From: Volvariella volvacea V23
Taxonomy: Eukaryota > Basidiomycota > Agaricomycetes > Agaricales > Pluteaceae
Direction of reading: 5' to 3'
Assembly: GCA_000349905.1 (NCBI GenBank)
Contig: KB722743.1
Span: 305,923 to 369,922, forward strand
DNA: 64,000 nucleotides
The notes beneath the pieces were generated by a model. It did not search any database, was not told the origin of the DNA, and was given only the letters and a program-made list of their open reading frames with translations. This document shows positions 1 to 12,455 of this stretch, in pieces; the stretch's first letter is position 1; each line of letters starts with the position of its first letter. The position numbers and the translations under genes are program-made.

Positions 1-156
1 GACCTGTTCTAAGGTGAACATGTCGCGGAAGAAGGGGGAGTTATAAGATAGAAAGTGCTTGTGTACGAGGAACTCTACGTTGTCGGCTGTGCGTAGTACG
101 AGGTCGGAATCATGTCTGTTGAATGGTGGTGGGGCTTGACGCATCGGTTCGGCCAT
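1..156 (-). CDS. BTB/POZ domain protein, partial (cut by window edge)
   Basis: Only the first 52 codons are inside the window; the reading frame is open to base 1. After a short proline-rich leader the protein reads SDLVLRTADNVEFLVHKHFL and then SPFFRDMF, the opening strand and helix of a fungal BTB/POZ fold (D-x-V-L-R-T-x-D, V-H-K-x-x-L, S-x-F-F-x-x-M-F). Such proteins form dimers or bind cullin-3; which applies here cannot be told. It lies in tandem with the complete BTB gene at 377-1381 on the same strand and resembles it in the same motif, so the two are probably paralogues. The start is the first ATG before the motif. The BTB call is confident, the function unknown. Confidence 0.75.
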   Translation of the reverse strand, partial: MAEPMRQAPPPFNRHDSDLVLRTADNVEFLVHKHFLSYNSPFFRDMFTLEQV

Positions 157-376
157 AGCTAGAAGGGTTGTACGAGGAGAAATTGATGAATCACGATTGC
201 GCAGCGATTAACAGCTTGAAGAGGTCTTGAATCAACAATGTTGGTATGTGGTTGTTGTGCCAATTAAGCTTATTGGACGTACATACACACGGTACAACTT
301 CCTGGGCGCTTGTTATAATACAGGGACCAGACTACAATTGAGCCGTCATACACTAAGAGTCAGAAACAACGACAGT

Positions 377-1381
377 TCAAAACTCCAATTTGATTGATAT
401 CTGTATCATTTCGTCAGGCTAGTTCCACTTCTGAGGGTTAAATATACTCACCGTGCCTATCACGCGCTCCACCTCTGCCGCGAAAATCTCACAGAACTCT
501 GTCATCTCAGGAAATGCACGGTCTTTACAATAAGCACACTCGTTTGCCTTCTTCAACGCCTTATTGACCAATTCTGGGGTCTTCACCGTCGCTCCCCTCG
601 GCCGGATCCTTAACGCGTTGCCCGCTTCCTGCATATACTCCGTCCACCAAACCTTGGCCGGCAGTTGACCTCCTGCAACAGGTACATACTGTCCTTGACT
701 ACACTTCCAGCAGCCTGATCCAAACTGAGCCAATGCTTGGTGGGTGATCCAGGTGTACGTCGTAGAAACCTCCTTGGCAGCCTCACCGCACGCATAATGG
801 TACTCCTCCAGCCAATGCAACGTCGCAGCGGAAATTAGTTCGAGCTCTCGAACATAGGTGCGAGGGAACATAGGGTGATTGAGCGTATTTTTGGCGGCGA
901 ACTTGGTTTCTTCTTCAAGCTTGAATTGCCAAGATATGCAGAATGCACGCAAGGGCTCCTCGATGGTGAAGTGCTTCAGGCTATAGCCTATTCGTTTGAC
1001 TATCCCTGTCATGTCGTATTTAATAGCCGGTGCTAGGACAACATGAATTTCGTCAAGGTCATTCAAGACGGGGGCATGTGCAGGGTGACAGAACATCAAT
1101 AACTTGCGAAGGGCTGCACTGCTCTCCGCAAGAGCAATAATGGGGAGCCCGTCGAGTTGTTCATCACATGAGGGGGAAGAAACAGATGGCTGGGGAAGTT
1201 CGAACATTCCTTCGAAGAAAGAGGACGCAAATGACAGGAGGGACTTGTGCATCTTGAAGTGGACGCCATCGGAGGAACGGAGGATAATGTCGGCCCTGTG
1301 GTCGTTGAAAACGGAGTCCATTACCTGCTTGGGGGTTGGAGGACTTGTATGCTCGGAGACGGGGGGAGGTGAGGATGACAT
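377..1381 (-). CDS. BTB/POZ domain-containing protein
   Basis: About 317 residues. The BTB motif is at residues 22-60 (ADIILRSSDGVHFKMHKSLL, then SSFFEGMFELP); the rest is an alpha-helical region typical of agaricomycete BTB proteins. The frame reads through to a stop at 419, but a good donor (GTGAGT) sits at 446-451, and a branch-point-like CTGAC and acceptor lead to a short last exon at 377-400 ending in KLEF-stop. Exons 452-1381 plus 377-400 total 954 nt and stay in frame, so I prefer the spliced end. These genes are numerous and fast-evolving in mushrooms, and few have a known role. Substrate-adaptor function for a cullin-3 ligase is a family possibility only. Confidence 0.8.
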
Positions 1382-1639
1382 GGTGGTGAATGGGAGTCAA
1401 GCCATGTTGCTTAGACAAAGTTGGCCTGCCTTGTTTGTGAAGCCATGACAATCGCCAGTACGTCTATTTTCCCACGAGGTAATTAAGAATCAAATACTTC
1501 CGCATCCATCGTCCGCGGTGTCTTCTTTACTCAAAGACTGGCAAGCTCCGGTGCAGCAGAAGCTCGGTCTGCAAGTAGTCTTGACCCCTCTGTCATTTTA
1601 CAGGTGAGAAATTCAATCTTTTTCTGGTACAGAAACGCA

Positions 1640-1765
1640 GGTGGTGCCCCACTTCCAATAGGTGTGTTTGGCCCAACAAGGTGAAATGGTTTGGTAGACC
1701 TGCAGCCGCTAGTCTAAAGTACCGAACTTCCGTCTCTCTTCGTCGTTGTAGGACACGACCCAGTC
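1640..1765 (-). pseudogene. Relic of a flavin-containing monooxygenase exon
   Basis: On the minus strand the frame reads VRYFRLAAAGLPNHFTLLG, then after a one-base shift near 1671/1672 continues as PNTPIGSGAP. The neighbouring intact monooxygenase has the equivalent KTYMGLAAADFPNYFMLIG followed by PNSPIGNGP, so this is a decayed copy of the same exon. No other exon of the gene was found around it, and stops occur in all frames beyond the aligned block. It is probably left from a local tandem duplication. The homology is seen directly; the duplication history is inferred. Confidence 0.7.
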
Positions 1766-2059
1766 CCGATTGAAGAGTGACCAGGTGGGACACCAATTAA
1801 AGGTAGTATTCCGGCCAACGACTGGGTGTATAGCTGAAATGGTTGACGCTCTGATGGTAGGAATGAGTAACGCAAGGCGATTAACGCAAGCTCATTTCCT
1901 GAATGTTCCAGTGGTCTTGAAGAAGGTAGCAGGTTTGAAGTAAAATAACCGATTTGATGTGCATGGATTAGCTCCCAGCTTGCAGGTTCTAACTTGCACA
2001 GGTGGCATAAAATTTGTCATAATATACAGTACAAGTACAACAGAAAAAGGACACAACGA

Positions 2060-3997
2060 TCAGAGGAACGAGTTCTCGCGAGCCTCAACAACAGGTTTCT
2101 CCGCCTTGACCGTACCCGACTTGTTCATGACCTGCCGAGCCTTCCTAGTGCTGATATACGGGGAATCGTCAACCGTACGAACGTAGAACGCGGTATCCGC
2201 CGTAGGATCGGTTTCGGTCTGCGAGAACCCATTTCCCATAAAGGCGAACCTATTCCCAGTGTAGCGAATGTCCCAATGATCGTATCGAACATCGGACAGT
2301 GCCTCTATGTAGTGCAAAGAACTTCCTGGCCAGACGGCAATGACCTTCCCATCGACCGTGTTGCCTTTGTACCACGAGCGACAGCTGTCGGCCCAGACCG
2401 TCTTGGCCATGAATCGGTCCTTGTACTCGACAAAGTCTTCCACGGCTTCGGCTTTAGGGGCGAAACTATGAATGTTCTCGGTCTGGAGGCGGTTGACGAA
2501 TTTCAGGACATATTCCGCTAGGGTCTCTGTACGTGAAGTAGTTGGTCTGTGTTGCTGCGCTGTCGCGCGAACCACTTACCAACCGCGATAAGCACTGGCC
2601 CATTACCAATAGGGCTGTTTGGCCCAATGAGCATGAAGTAGTTGGGAAAGTCCGCTGCAGCAAGGCCCATATAGGTCTTAGGCTCTTGAGACCACTCCTC
2701 TTGCAGGTTCTTTCCATGTCGTCCGATGATTGGAAACCTCGGTCTATATGAGGTATCAAATCCAGTTGCGCAGATCAAAACGTCGAATTCGTGCTCGTAT
2801 CCATCCTTGCCGGTGAGACATCCCGTTTCCGTGATCCTCTCGATCTCTCCTTGTACGACTTCGACGTTCTCCTTCCGCAACGCCTCCAAATACCCAGGGC
2901 CAGGCGTTAACCTACGGCACCCAACTGACCACTTGGGAATGAGTTGCTCCTCAAACGCCTCATCGTGATCAAGTCTGTTCTTCATCTGTTCGGTCATGAC
3001 GTCTTTAGTCGAAGCTTGAACTTCAGAGTTGCGAATCAGAAGGGGAAAGAAGCCATGATAGCCTTTCTCCAAGTTTTTACGGAACTCAGTGAAGGCAGCG
3101 GGGTCGGTGGCAAACCTCTGTTTCTCTTCCTCGGTGTAGGTACGAGCCTCCATTCCCAGAGGTGGTGAGATCCAAGTCGGGGTGCGAATGAAGGTGGTGA
3201 GCTTGCTGACGATCGGCTGTATGGCAGGAACAACTTGGATAGCCGAAGATCTATGGGCAATAATTGAATCATAAGTTCCAAGGGCGATGTAGATAACTTA
3301 CCCATTACCAATAACGGCTACACGTTTACCCCTAAGGTCCACATTATGGTCCCATTTAGCGGTATGCATCTTGACCCCTTTGAAGTCCTCTAATCCAGGA
3401 ATTTGGGGCCACTTCCACGCGTTCAATACACCGCCCGCGTTCACCAGTACGTGACACTCATCCGTAAAGTCTTCCCCTGTCTCAAGGTTGCGAACGTCTA
3501 CTCTCCAAATCCCTTTGTCTTCCACCCAAAATGCGCCGATGATCTGGTGTTGAGTCTTGATATACGGACGAAGATTGTATTTAGTGGCAAAGGAGTTGAA
3601 ATAGCTTTCAATCTCGTTGGTTCCGGCGTACATCGAAGACCAATCAGGCTTGGGCTCGAAAGTGTAGATGTAGGCATGAGAGGCGATATCGCACGCGCAG
3701 CTACAAAGTTCACAGAATTAACGACTGGTACAGGTGAACTGGTTGGAGTTGGACTCACCCAGGATACTTGTTCTCAAACCAGGTTCCGGCGACTCCTTTG
3801 TTCTTCTCGTAGACAGTCAGGTCGATGTTAGTGAAGGACCTTTGGAGCTTGTAGGCGAATTGCAAGCCAGAAGCACCAGCACCGATACAAATAACCCGCA
3901 GCTTGCGCTCTGCTTGAATAGGCCTTGTCCACCTGATTTCGTCGGTCATTTCACCGAAACCTATGGGGGCGTTTGGGGGTGGAAAATCGTTAGGCAT
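2060..3997 (-). CDS. Baeyer-Villiger-type flavin monooxygenase
   Basis: Four exons (3759-3997, 3302-3700, 2580-3250, 2060-2526) total 1776 nt, giving 591 residues in frame. The first Rossmann motif is GAGASG near residue 43 (FAD), the second is GNGSSA (NADPH). The fingerprint F-K-G-V-K-M-H-T-A-K-W fits the type I Baeyer-Villiger consensus F-x-G-x3-H-x3-W exactly. The protein should use NADPH and O2 to oxidise ketones or aldehydes through a flavin peroxide; the substrate cannot be read from the sequence. No signal peptide is seen, so it is probably cytosolic. It stands divergent to the spindle pole gene, about 670 bp away, and a decayed copy lies just downstream. No other secondary-metabolism genes surround it, so it is not an obvious cluster member. 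Confidence 0.9.
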
Positions 3998-4667
3998 ATT
4001 GAGAGGAACGAGTGGACAGTGGATATTCCTGTGCCGTTTCTGCTGTGCTGAATTTATAGTTTACAGGTCTCCATCCGGGGGGCCATGGAGTGGGTCGTCT
4101 AACTTCCTCTCCTATGGCCATCTAGAAGCCGCTCTACGTCGGAGGGATTGTTAAAATAGCGAGGAGGAGGTTTTGAGACATGGAACTACACAAATCTAAG
4201 TCACGGCCATGACAAAGCCCTGCTGCCGAGGAGGGTGGCTGGAGTTGCCGCTGCCGAGTTCGTGGGGCACGGAGGCGTATCTGGTGCGGCCTGCTTGCCA
4301 CATCTGCAAGAAAATGCACTGCGTCATTAGTTTGGAAGCCTCCGGGCGGATAGGGACTTGGGAGGCGCATAGTATCGTAGCCGCCCAAGAAATAATAATA
4401 GCCAATCTGAGGCAAAGCTGAATAGGCTCGGGTCTGTGTGCAGATATCCTCAGCGGTTGGGTTCCTGTTGATTTGTTAGTCTCCAGTGGATGTAGTCTGC
4501 AGCCGACAACCGGGCTGGCCATGGGATCGGTCGTTCGCGATCACGTGACTGTACGCGTTGAGGAGGGTGGCAAGGAATATGGCCAACATCCATCACAAAA
4601 TTCGTGGGACGTACCTCTCAACTAGCACAACACATCGCGACCGTATTTCATACCAGTCATCTCACGA
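3998..4667. other. Divergent intergenic region with an unassigned open frame
   Basis: Region between the start codons of the monooxygenase (minus) and the spindle pole gene (plus), so it must hold both promoters. A minus-strand frame at 4196-4522 could encode 108 residues and neighbouring frames are also partly open, but none shows a recognisable domain or clear coding bias. A small unidentified gene cannot be excluded. Confidence 0.4.
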
Positions 4668-7600
4668 ATGGCCGCGATGTTGGAAACGCCTTCGCGCATT
4701 TGGCGTCGCATTGAGGCAGTGGAGGGCAGAGAAATGCCATCATTGCCATCCATGGGTGATTTCGACGATTCAGACGAAGGCTCTGGCTTGAAGGCAGATA
4801 GCATCGACCACGTCGGCGACGATGACTTCGATGATGCGCTCGAAGATATCTCTGGCCCTCCCATTCATTCAACCCCTTCGGTTCACAGTGCGGCAGCGTC
4901 GCGGGTTCAACTGAGTAACTCAAGCTCTGCTCGTTTTGCTCTGTCAATAGCTTCGCGCTCAACAAAGTCCTCGACGAACGCTCTTTCCGCCTCACAAGGA
5001 CTTCCCTCTCGCAAGACCCCACATGACAGCTTTGATGTCAGTAGAATCCCTTCACTGCCTTCGATGAGGCATAGTAGAGGGGGCCTTTCGGACACGGACG
5101 ATGAAATGGAAGGGAGTAGGGATAGTGTCCCGGAAGTGTATCTCCCTCCACCAGATGGAGGAGATAGTGAGGATGACGCGACTTCGGTCGCGGATGCTCT
5201 GCTGTCAGTCAGCCAGTCCTTCAGGAAGGATTCGACACCCAAGAAGAGCTTCAACATCTCTCTCAGCCTGCGATCCGAACCCAAGGTATGCCACTTAGTT
5301 GCCTTTAAATTCATTATTAATATTTTTTCTAGCTCTCGCCGCTTGACAAGTATAAGAACGTAGGAATAAGGAGGCTAGCAGCACCGCGAATGCGCACACC
5401 CTCCCTTACCAACACTAACTCATCACCTTCTTCGTCTCCTACACACTCCACCCCTCGCAGTAACCGTTCATTCACTGCACCACTTTCCAGTCCGGGTTCT
5501 CCGATTTCAGCGTCTCGAGTTCCTCTCCCACAATCGAACGCTCCTTCACCTCCACTTGCGAATGAACGCCTTGCTGCACTATCCCCGGCAAATGTGCCCC
5601 TACCACGTTCTCGAAACGCCTCTCCAGCGGTAATGACTGGCCGCTCTCCAATTATGAACGATGCCGACCCCACTGCGGATGGCATGGGTGGGCCACAACC
5701 ACATCGCCTGCAAGAGATTGAAGACGAATCCGATCGTTTGCCCGAGATTAGTGAATCGGAGGCTGAACGTGAACCAACATTTTCTTCAGATGTTGCTCCT
5801 ACTCCTACGGCCTTCTCTCGAGCTGCCAAGGCGTCTCCCGCTTTTTCTGTCCCATTCTCATCTCCCCTCCCGTCATTTGCTCAAACTCCAACTCCCGCGT
5901 ACCCCAGACCACGTACTCGATTCCACCTTCCGCCACCCGCTTCTGATCTCTATGCACCGCTTCATAAATTATCCCCAGTCAATGAAGGGAATAGTTACGA
6001 TCGAGTGGAAGGAAAAGAAGAATACAGTGAAGATGCCGAAGATGATCCAACTGCTCAATTGCACTTGCAAGAGACGCCAAGACCATTGCGAGCAGAACCA
6101 GAGACACCTCAAACTCGTCGCAAGTCTTTCTTGCTCGCTGTAATCAACTCAACAGCACGCCCTCGAATCAAGCCCAATACACCGCATCCTCGATTACGTT
6201 CTCTACAGACACGAGATATACCAGAGACTCCTGCTCAACCATCGTCATCCGTCGAGGAGTATAACGACACCGCGTTGAAGTCAGCACTCCAGCCCGCCTT
6301 CACTGGTGTAACATCCAATATCAGGACCAGGGCAAGGGTGTCATTCCCTCCTGTTACACAAACTATACCGGAATCCGACAACGAATCGCAATCCTCCTCG
6401 GGGGAGAGAAGAGTGGGCTTCGCTACTCCTCCCCAAGCTGGAATGATGTCACCTTATGATGGAGGCATGGATAGGGCCTCGTTCGTTTCAACCGCGTCCT
6501 CGCATGATTTGACAACCCATCAACGAGCGAATACGTCCTTTGATCCCGCAATGGGCTTTGGATCGGGAGCACCTGGCCAGGGTGTTGGGAGGTTCAACGC
6601 AGGAAAGTTGAACAACTACCTGCATGGGCTGAACAGGCAGTTGCAAAAGGAGAATGAGGCATTGGTGACGAGGATACAGGAGTTGGAGGAGGAGATGGAG
6701 ATGAAGAAGGCGAAGGAACAGGCGAAGGGGGCAGAGGCGCAATCCCATAGTGCGCAGAGGAGACAATCTTCGGCGGGTAAGAGAGTTAGTGTGGGTGGCA
6801 CGTTGGAAGATGTTAAGGAGGACGTTAGTCTTGAACATTGGATGGAGGAGAAGGCTGAATTAGAGGCGATGCTGCAAGAGTTCAAGGATGAACTTGCGAA
6901 GTGCCTTTCCGATAAGCAAATTGCAGAGCGGGAGCTAGAGGACGAGAAAGGAAGACGCGCTAGGGATAGGGATGCTTGGAGGGATAAGATGGTGGATGTA
7001 CAGAAAGGAGTTGCAGAAATTATTGAGAAATTGGAGAAGGACAAGCAAACAGCGGAAGAGGAGACAAAGAGAATCGAGGCCGAGCATGCAGACTACATCA
7101 AGAGCGCAGAAAGGAGGATCGAAGATGCTCAAACAGAGTTGAATCTCGCCATTACCCGAGCAGAGAAAGCAGAGAAAATACTCGAGAATGAGCAGGACCT
7201 TGGTGGGGAGTTGAGAGAGGCTAATGAGAAGGTGGCTCAGCTTAGTCACGAATTGCATATTGCGCGGGGGCAATTGCAAGAAATGGAGGATAAGGTTGCT
7301 CGTTCCGAGGAGAGGGCTGATGCCGAAGAGAAACAGAGGAGGAGCAGTGAAGAAACAGTCAAGGAGTTGAAACAGGACTTGCAACAGCTGGAGCAGCAGC
7401 AGCCCCAGGCGGGAGATGTTGAAGATAAGGAGTACATCACAGCACTGGAGACAGGAGCGGACTTGGCCGCCAAGAAAATCGAGAAATATGAAGCAGAACT
7501 TGTAGCTGTTCTTGACCAAGTTCACGAATTAACAACGCAAAATGAGGAGTCTTATGAGGAGATTGATAGATTACAAGCTGAGTTGCAAAGAGCGCAAGAG

Positions 7601-10256
7601 TTGTCGAAGCAATTAGAAGAGGCTCTGGAGGCCACTGAGCAGAAGATGGAGGCCGATGAACAGTTAATTACGGACCTGAAAGCACGGGTCAGCACTCTTG
7701 AGCGAGGGAAGCAACGCGAAACTTCGTCCGGCAGAGACTCCTCTGGGGTATCTTCGGATGCTGGTCCGACAGAAGAAGAGTATGCCGCGCTGGAACAAGA
7801 ACTCCTCGAAGCGCATAAAGAGATCGCCAAACTTACAACAATGCTCGATCAGTCTCCAGCTAGGCAGGCAGTGGACAAGGCTAAAGATGCGAAGATCGAG
7901 ATCCTAGAGCGGGAGAGAGAGGAACTGCTGGAGAGAAACAAGGCCCTGAGGTCGGCTATGCATGACACGGGGACTCCCAGTAAAGTGATCAACACTAGCA
8001 ATATTTCACCTATTCATCGGCAAGTGTTGAATATGTCTATCAAAGCGCCCCGCACACCAGGTGCACCGCTGAAAGAGGTAGGTTTTGAATCCCCGCTTGG
8101 CGATTCGGCGCTGATCGTTTGGTTGTTTGGCAGTTGTCGTGGTTGAACAGCACCATGTCCGATCCTTCGGCGTCCCCGCTCTTAGCAGAAATTGTCCGGC
8201 TACAACGCGAGCTCGATAAGGCTAATGATAGCATTGACGACAAATTGGACAAACTCGAGGACGCAGGCCAAGGCGTAATTGAGCTCACTCAGAAGCTTGA
8301 GGACGCAAAGGCCAAAATCGCTCGTCTTGAACAGGAGATAGCACGATTGTCGAGGAAGGAAGAACGCCGAACAAGGAGGGTTCAGCGATTGAGATGCCAG
8401 AAATGTCTCATCAAGGTGGACACGACGAGCATTACCGCCAACGAAGGTGATGAAAGGCAGGTCGTTTTGGTGCTTCAGTTACCCTCGTCTATTGACACTG
8501 AGTTTATAGCTCCTTGGACATTTCTAATATATCTCTACCCACCGAGCCCCCCACACCACCAACACGCTCGTCCGACGTCCTCAGAGCTAATGTTCACTCA
8601 CTCAATATGCAGCTAGACACCATGAAGGCTCAATGGGAAGCCGAGCGTCGAAAACTAATTGGTGAGAAGGCCGCCTTGCAAGATACGGCCAAACGCTTGA
8701 ATGCAGAGATTGAGGGCGTCCGAGCGGAAGCCCGCAGAGCGACCGAAAGCGAGACGAATAAAGCAAACGTGCAAGTGGTGAGTGCTTTCCTTGATGTTTG
8801 ATGCTCTAGGGAGTGATTGTATGTACAGGACCTGGCGCGCGCGAAACGGACCATTGCTGGGCTGGAGGAAGACCTGAAGGCGGAACGTGAGCGCTTGAGA
8901 ACATTGACGACTGAGCAGACTCGTGTGCAGCGCGAGAAGACTGAAATCTTGTCGCAACTGCAAAACACTGAGGCTGTACGTACAGTTCTGCATATATGGG
9001 TTCATTTATGAATGCTGAAGCTCCTACGATTTTACAGGACATGGAAGAAGTGAAGCGCCAGCTGCAACATTTGAAGCGAGAGAACAACGACCTCGAGTCT
9101 GAACTGATCGCCAATGCTAACGCCGAAAAGCGAGTCCGGATTCTAGAAGGGAAGGTTACTGAGAATATGGAGACGATAGAACATTTGAGAAAGGAGCGAA
9201 CCTCCCTATCTAGAGACCATAAGGAACTCCAGCGACGCTTCCTCGAGATATCCGATGTGAGTGTGAAGTACCCTTCTCAGTCCAATCATTGACGCCTGTT
9301 TAGCAAGCAAATAAACTCCGCGAGCAATACACAGAGCAAGCCAACCAGCACGACATCAGGCGCCACAGGCTTGACATGCATCAAGCTGAAGTCGATGAGC
9401 TGCGTCGCGCGTTATCGGATAAGGAAGAAGAGCTTTATAGGGCAGAGAGCGAGAAGGAGCGTATGGCTGCTGAAAAGAGCGACGCAACGAAGACCGTCGC
9501 TACCTTGGAACGCGACTTGCGAAGAGTCCGAGTTGATGCTGAGGTATTCGGCAAGGATCTCAGGCTTTTGCGTGCAGAAAGGGAAAGAGAGGATACCAAG
9601 CATAGAGAAGACATGCAGCAGCTAGAGAGAAGCAAGAGGCAGATCCAGACGCAGTTGCGATTGGCAAACGAGCAGTTGGAAGCTCAGAAAGAGAAGAATA
9701 TGAGGATTCGTGAGGAATTGAAGAGTCACGTTTGCAAGGGGTGAGTAGCTTTGCTGAGCATAGTCGGGGTCTAACGCTCTTTTTGTAGGGATGAACAACA
9801 GTTGCAAGCGTTGAAAGTGCAACATAACAGGGAATGCAAGGGTTTGATTGTCCAGATCAGATACCTCAAAGCCAAATTCACAAGGGAGTCCGCATTCCGT
9901 GCCGACTTGGCTTACCAGAAGGAATACCTACTGGTCCTTCTGTCACACTACGAGAAGAGGTGAGCTGATTGTTTCTGGGTCATAAAATAGTCCACTAACT
10001 CGATTCCTGATATCTCAGTGAGCGAACTATATTTGCTGCAATTGCGCGCATAGGATACCCAGCTCTCCCTCCAGCATCACCGCCGCCCAAGAAAACTCGT
10101 AAACTGAAGAGCGTTGCTTGGATGATGATTTTCATGTCTAGGGCACGGCGTGCGAGTGAAGAATGGAGAACACATACCGCATCTAAGCAAGCGATCTCTG
10201 CTGCTCTCCAGGAAGTGAGACAACGCCGAGCTGCCGGTCCTCTGAAGTCATCATAA
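4668..10256 (+). CDS. Spindle pole body coiled-coil protein with PACT-like tail (Pcp1/Spc110 type)
   Basis: A very long coiled-coil protein. The N-terminal 600 residues are acidic and Ser/Pro-rich with many S/TP sites, as expected for cell-cycle kinase control. From about 6600 onward almost everything is heptad coiled coil, beginning with KLNNYLHGLNRQLQKENEAL, which resembles the CM1-like segment that binds gamma-tubulin complexes. The last exons (9790-10256) carry LKAKFTRESAFRADLAYQKE and a basic tail, the pattern of the PACT centrosome/SPB-targeting domain. Exon 1 (4668-5285) joins at a clear GT...AG to the main exon (to 8077); the next exon starts at 8134 and at least five more introns follow. 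One intron near 8460-8510 keeps the frame only with a GC donor. Expected role: anchoring gamma-tubulin at the spindle pole body. Convergent with cardiolipin synthase. Confidence 0.85.
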
Positions 10257-10469
10257 GATATCGATGATACCCACATATGATTTTGTTCATGTTCCTTGTC
10301 TATGTATATGTTTTATTGGCAGTGTTTTCGTCCCACCAAGTATTGAGCTGTCTCCTTCGCTTAACTGCATATAGTAGCATTGATTAGTTAGGTCTTGATG
10401 TGTTGTATATTAGTTGGCATGGGATCTCAAAATGATATAGATGTATTAAATTAGGTATGGATGGCACTC

Positions 10470-11551
10470 TCAGAGTCGGGGTCTGCGATGAGATATGACA
10501 CGAACAGCATCCTTGGAGAAGATGTACGAAAACCCGCTCCAGGTTGTTGTGGTTGCAACAACCAGCCTGGCACCAAGCTTAGTACCCTGAGTGAACAAGG
10601 AGGGAACCAAACTCACTGGAGAGCTTGAAGAGGTAATCCTAGATCACATGGTATCAGAGGACTCACGGTTGTGAAACCCATCAGGGCAAGTTGAAGGGCG
10701 GTGTTGACCTGGGGATGTCAATTTACAGCCAAAAAAAACAGATCGATCAACGTACCTTGCTGATATACGTCGGACGGACCTCAGCTGAAGGGATGGAGAA
10801 ATCCCAGTACCGTTTGAATGTTTTCTTGATTAAATGTCAGCGATGCGGTGCGCAGCCGAAGGGCCTGGGTAACGCACTGGATGCGGGAGGGACGTGTAAC
10901 GTATCCAAAACGCCGACAGGCTGAGTAGGACATCGCGGCCGAGGATTATGACTGCCAACGGAACTTGAAGGAGTTTAGTCTCTTGGTGGACGTGTTACTA
11001 ATTATGAGACATACTCGGGATTAGACCCTTCATGGAGAGTGTAATGGTCAAGGTTGTCATAAGTAATTTGTCCGCCGCCGGATCCAGTATTGTCCCGAGC
11101 ACGGATTGCATTTTGAAGCGTCGGGCGAGGTACCCATCGGCCTTTCAGCAATCCCATTCAGAATGTAAAAAATATGACAGAAAGGGATGGAGAAAACGCA
11201 GACCAGATCGGTGATGCTCGCATACGCTAGAAGCGACGCCGAGAGCGCAAAGTCACCTTGGAGAATGGACCATCCAAGGAGTGGGCATGCAGCAATTCGA
11301 GATACGGTGAGAAGATTTGGCAAAGTGTAAATATTTTCTCGAAGAGTGAATTTCTTCTTCGTGTCTTCGGGTGGGGATGAGGTGCTTGGTTGGGTGGAGT
11401 AGGGGCGGTGCGCAAATTGTTTGCAGGCGACTGTGGAAGGCGGCGTCAGAAACGGGTATCGAAGAGGCTTAGAGCGGGAAAGAGAGGCGAGGAAACGATT
11501 AGATGGGCGGCATAGTTGCAGAATGGATGGTCGCAGACTTGTCCGTAGCAT
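10470..11551 (-). CDS. CRD1: Cardiolipin synthase (CDP-alcohol phosphatidyltransferase), mitochondrial
   Basis: Makes cardiolipin from CDP-diacylglycerol and phosphatidylglycerol in the inner mitochondrial membrane. The N-terminus beginning MLRTSLRPSILQLCRPSN is rich in Arg/Ser and lacks acids, a typical mitochondrial presequence. The core starts ENIYTLPNLLTVSRI. Removing an intron at 11142-11203 joins ITDL to ADGYLARRF and rebuilds the full family signature D-x2-D-G-x2-A-R-x8-G-x3-D-x3-D. Further exons read VIILGRDVLLSLSAFWIRYTS and end in YIFSKDAVRV, the usual fungal C-terminus. At least four introns are needed. An upstream in-frame ATG at 11644 exists, but the presequence favours 11551. 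Stop at 10470-10472. Confidence 0.9.
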
Positions 11552-12455
11552 CCAAATCAAAACTCGAGGTGGTGAGGAGTTTGGCAGGGCGTGAGAATTT
11601 CTGAACCATGCTCGTCTCTGGTTGACAGAGTACGCGGCCTTCACTACCCTGGCTCGCAGAACGTTGGCACAAGCAAAGTCTAGTCGTAACGGACTGATGG
11701 GTATCTGTAATTGGCACTGCCTTCCTCAATTAATGACCCGCGTCCAGCTGATTTTCTGCACCCGATATAGGCCTTTCTCCAAGCGGGAAGGTGCAGGCAC
11801 TACTTCATTAACATCATAGCGAATCCGCCAAAATGTCGAACCAGTACGTAGATATTGACGACTCGGTCCACTATCCAGATTTGTTCCCGAAGTCGTGTCT
11901 GTTTTTAGAAACGGCAAGCACTGCCCTGTGTGCGTCAATCAGGGGTAAGCAATATCCAACCCACTGGGTGAACCAAGTTCCTCCAGTCAGTAGGGTGACT
12001 AGTTCTGCGGACAGCCCAGAAAACTCAGAGCCTGTGACTTCTCTGATATATGGTCTAGTCTCCCGCCCAGGTTCTCAGGGCCCTACACAACGGGGCGCGC
12101 CATAGTAAATGATATTATCTCAGGGGTCAAATAAGGATCACCATGCGTATGCAGCGCGTCCGGGCCAATACCCAGACTGAAGCGCTCCTACCGCCTAGAT
12201 CCCAGGGGAGATAGTCGCACACATGCCTAGCTCACCTCTCGGCTACCTGCAACGGCCACCGAATATCACGCTCCTCCCCACAAGGTGTTAACGGGGACGG
12301 TGACAGCGGTGACTCATACAAATCTTGTTAGCTATATCGAGATGAAAAGCATGCATTGTTTTTGCCATATAGTACAATGAGTGGGTATCTACATATCTAC
12401 ATATGATGCAAGAGGCCTAAAATAAATATATACGCCATATCCAGGTTTCTTGTTA
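11552..12455. other. Intergenic region, no gene recognised
   Basis: Lies upstream of cardiolipin synthase and downstream of the RING gene. A plus-strand frame at 11833-12105 has no recognisable domain, signal peptide or splice extension. I see no repeat or RNA gene here. Confidence 0.5.

Noticed and set aside
4196..4522. Possible small gene between the monooxygenase and spindle pole gene
   Set aside because: Several frames are open at once, no motif is recognised, and no splice model improves it; left as unassigned.
5329..5829. Minus-strand 166-codon frame opposite the spindle pole gene
   Set aside because: It is an antisense shadow of a Ser/Pro-rich coding exon and has no splice signals or domain of its own.
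11833..12105. Plus-strand 90-codon frame after cardiolipin synthase
   Set aside because: No domain, signal or continuation; length is within chance expectation.
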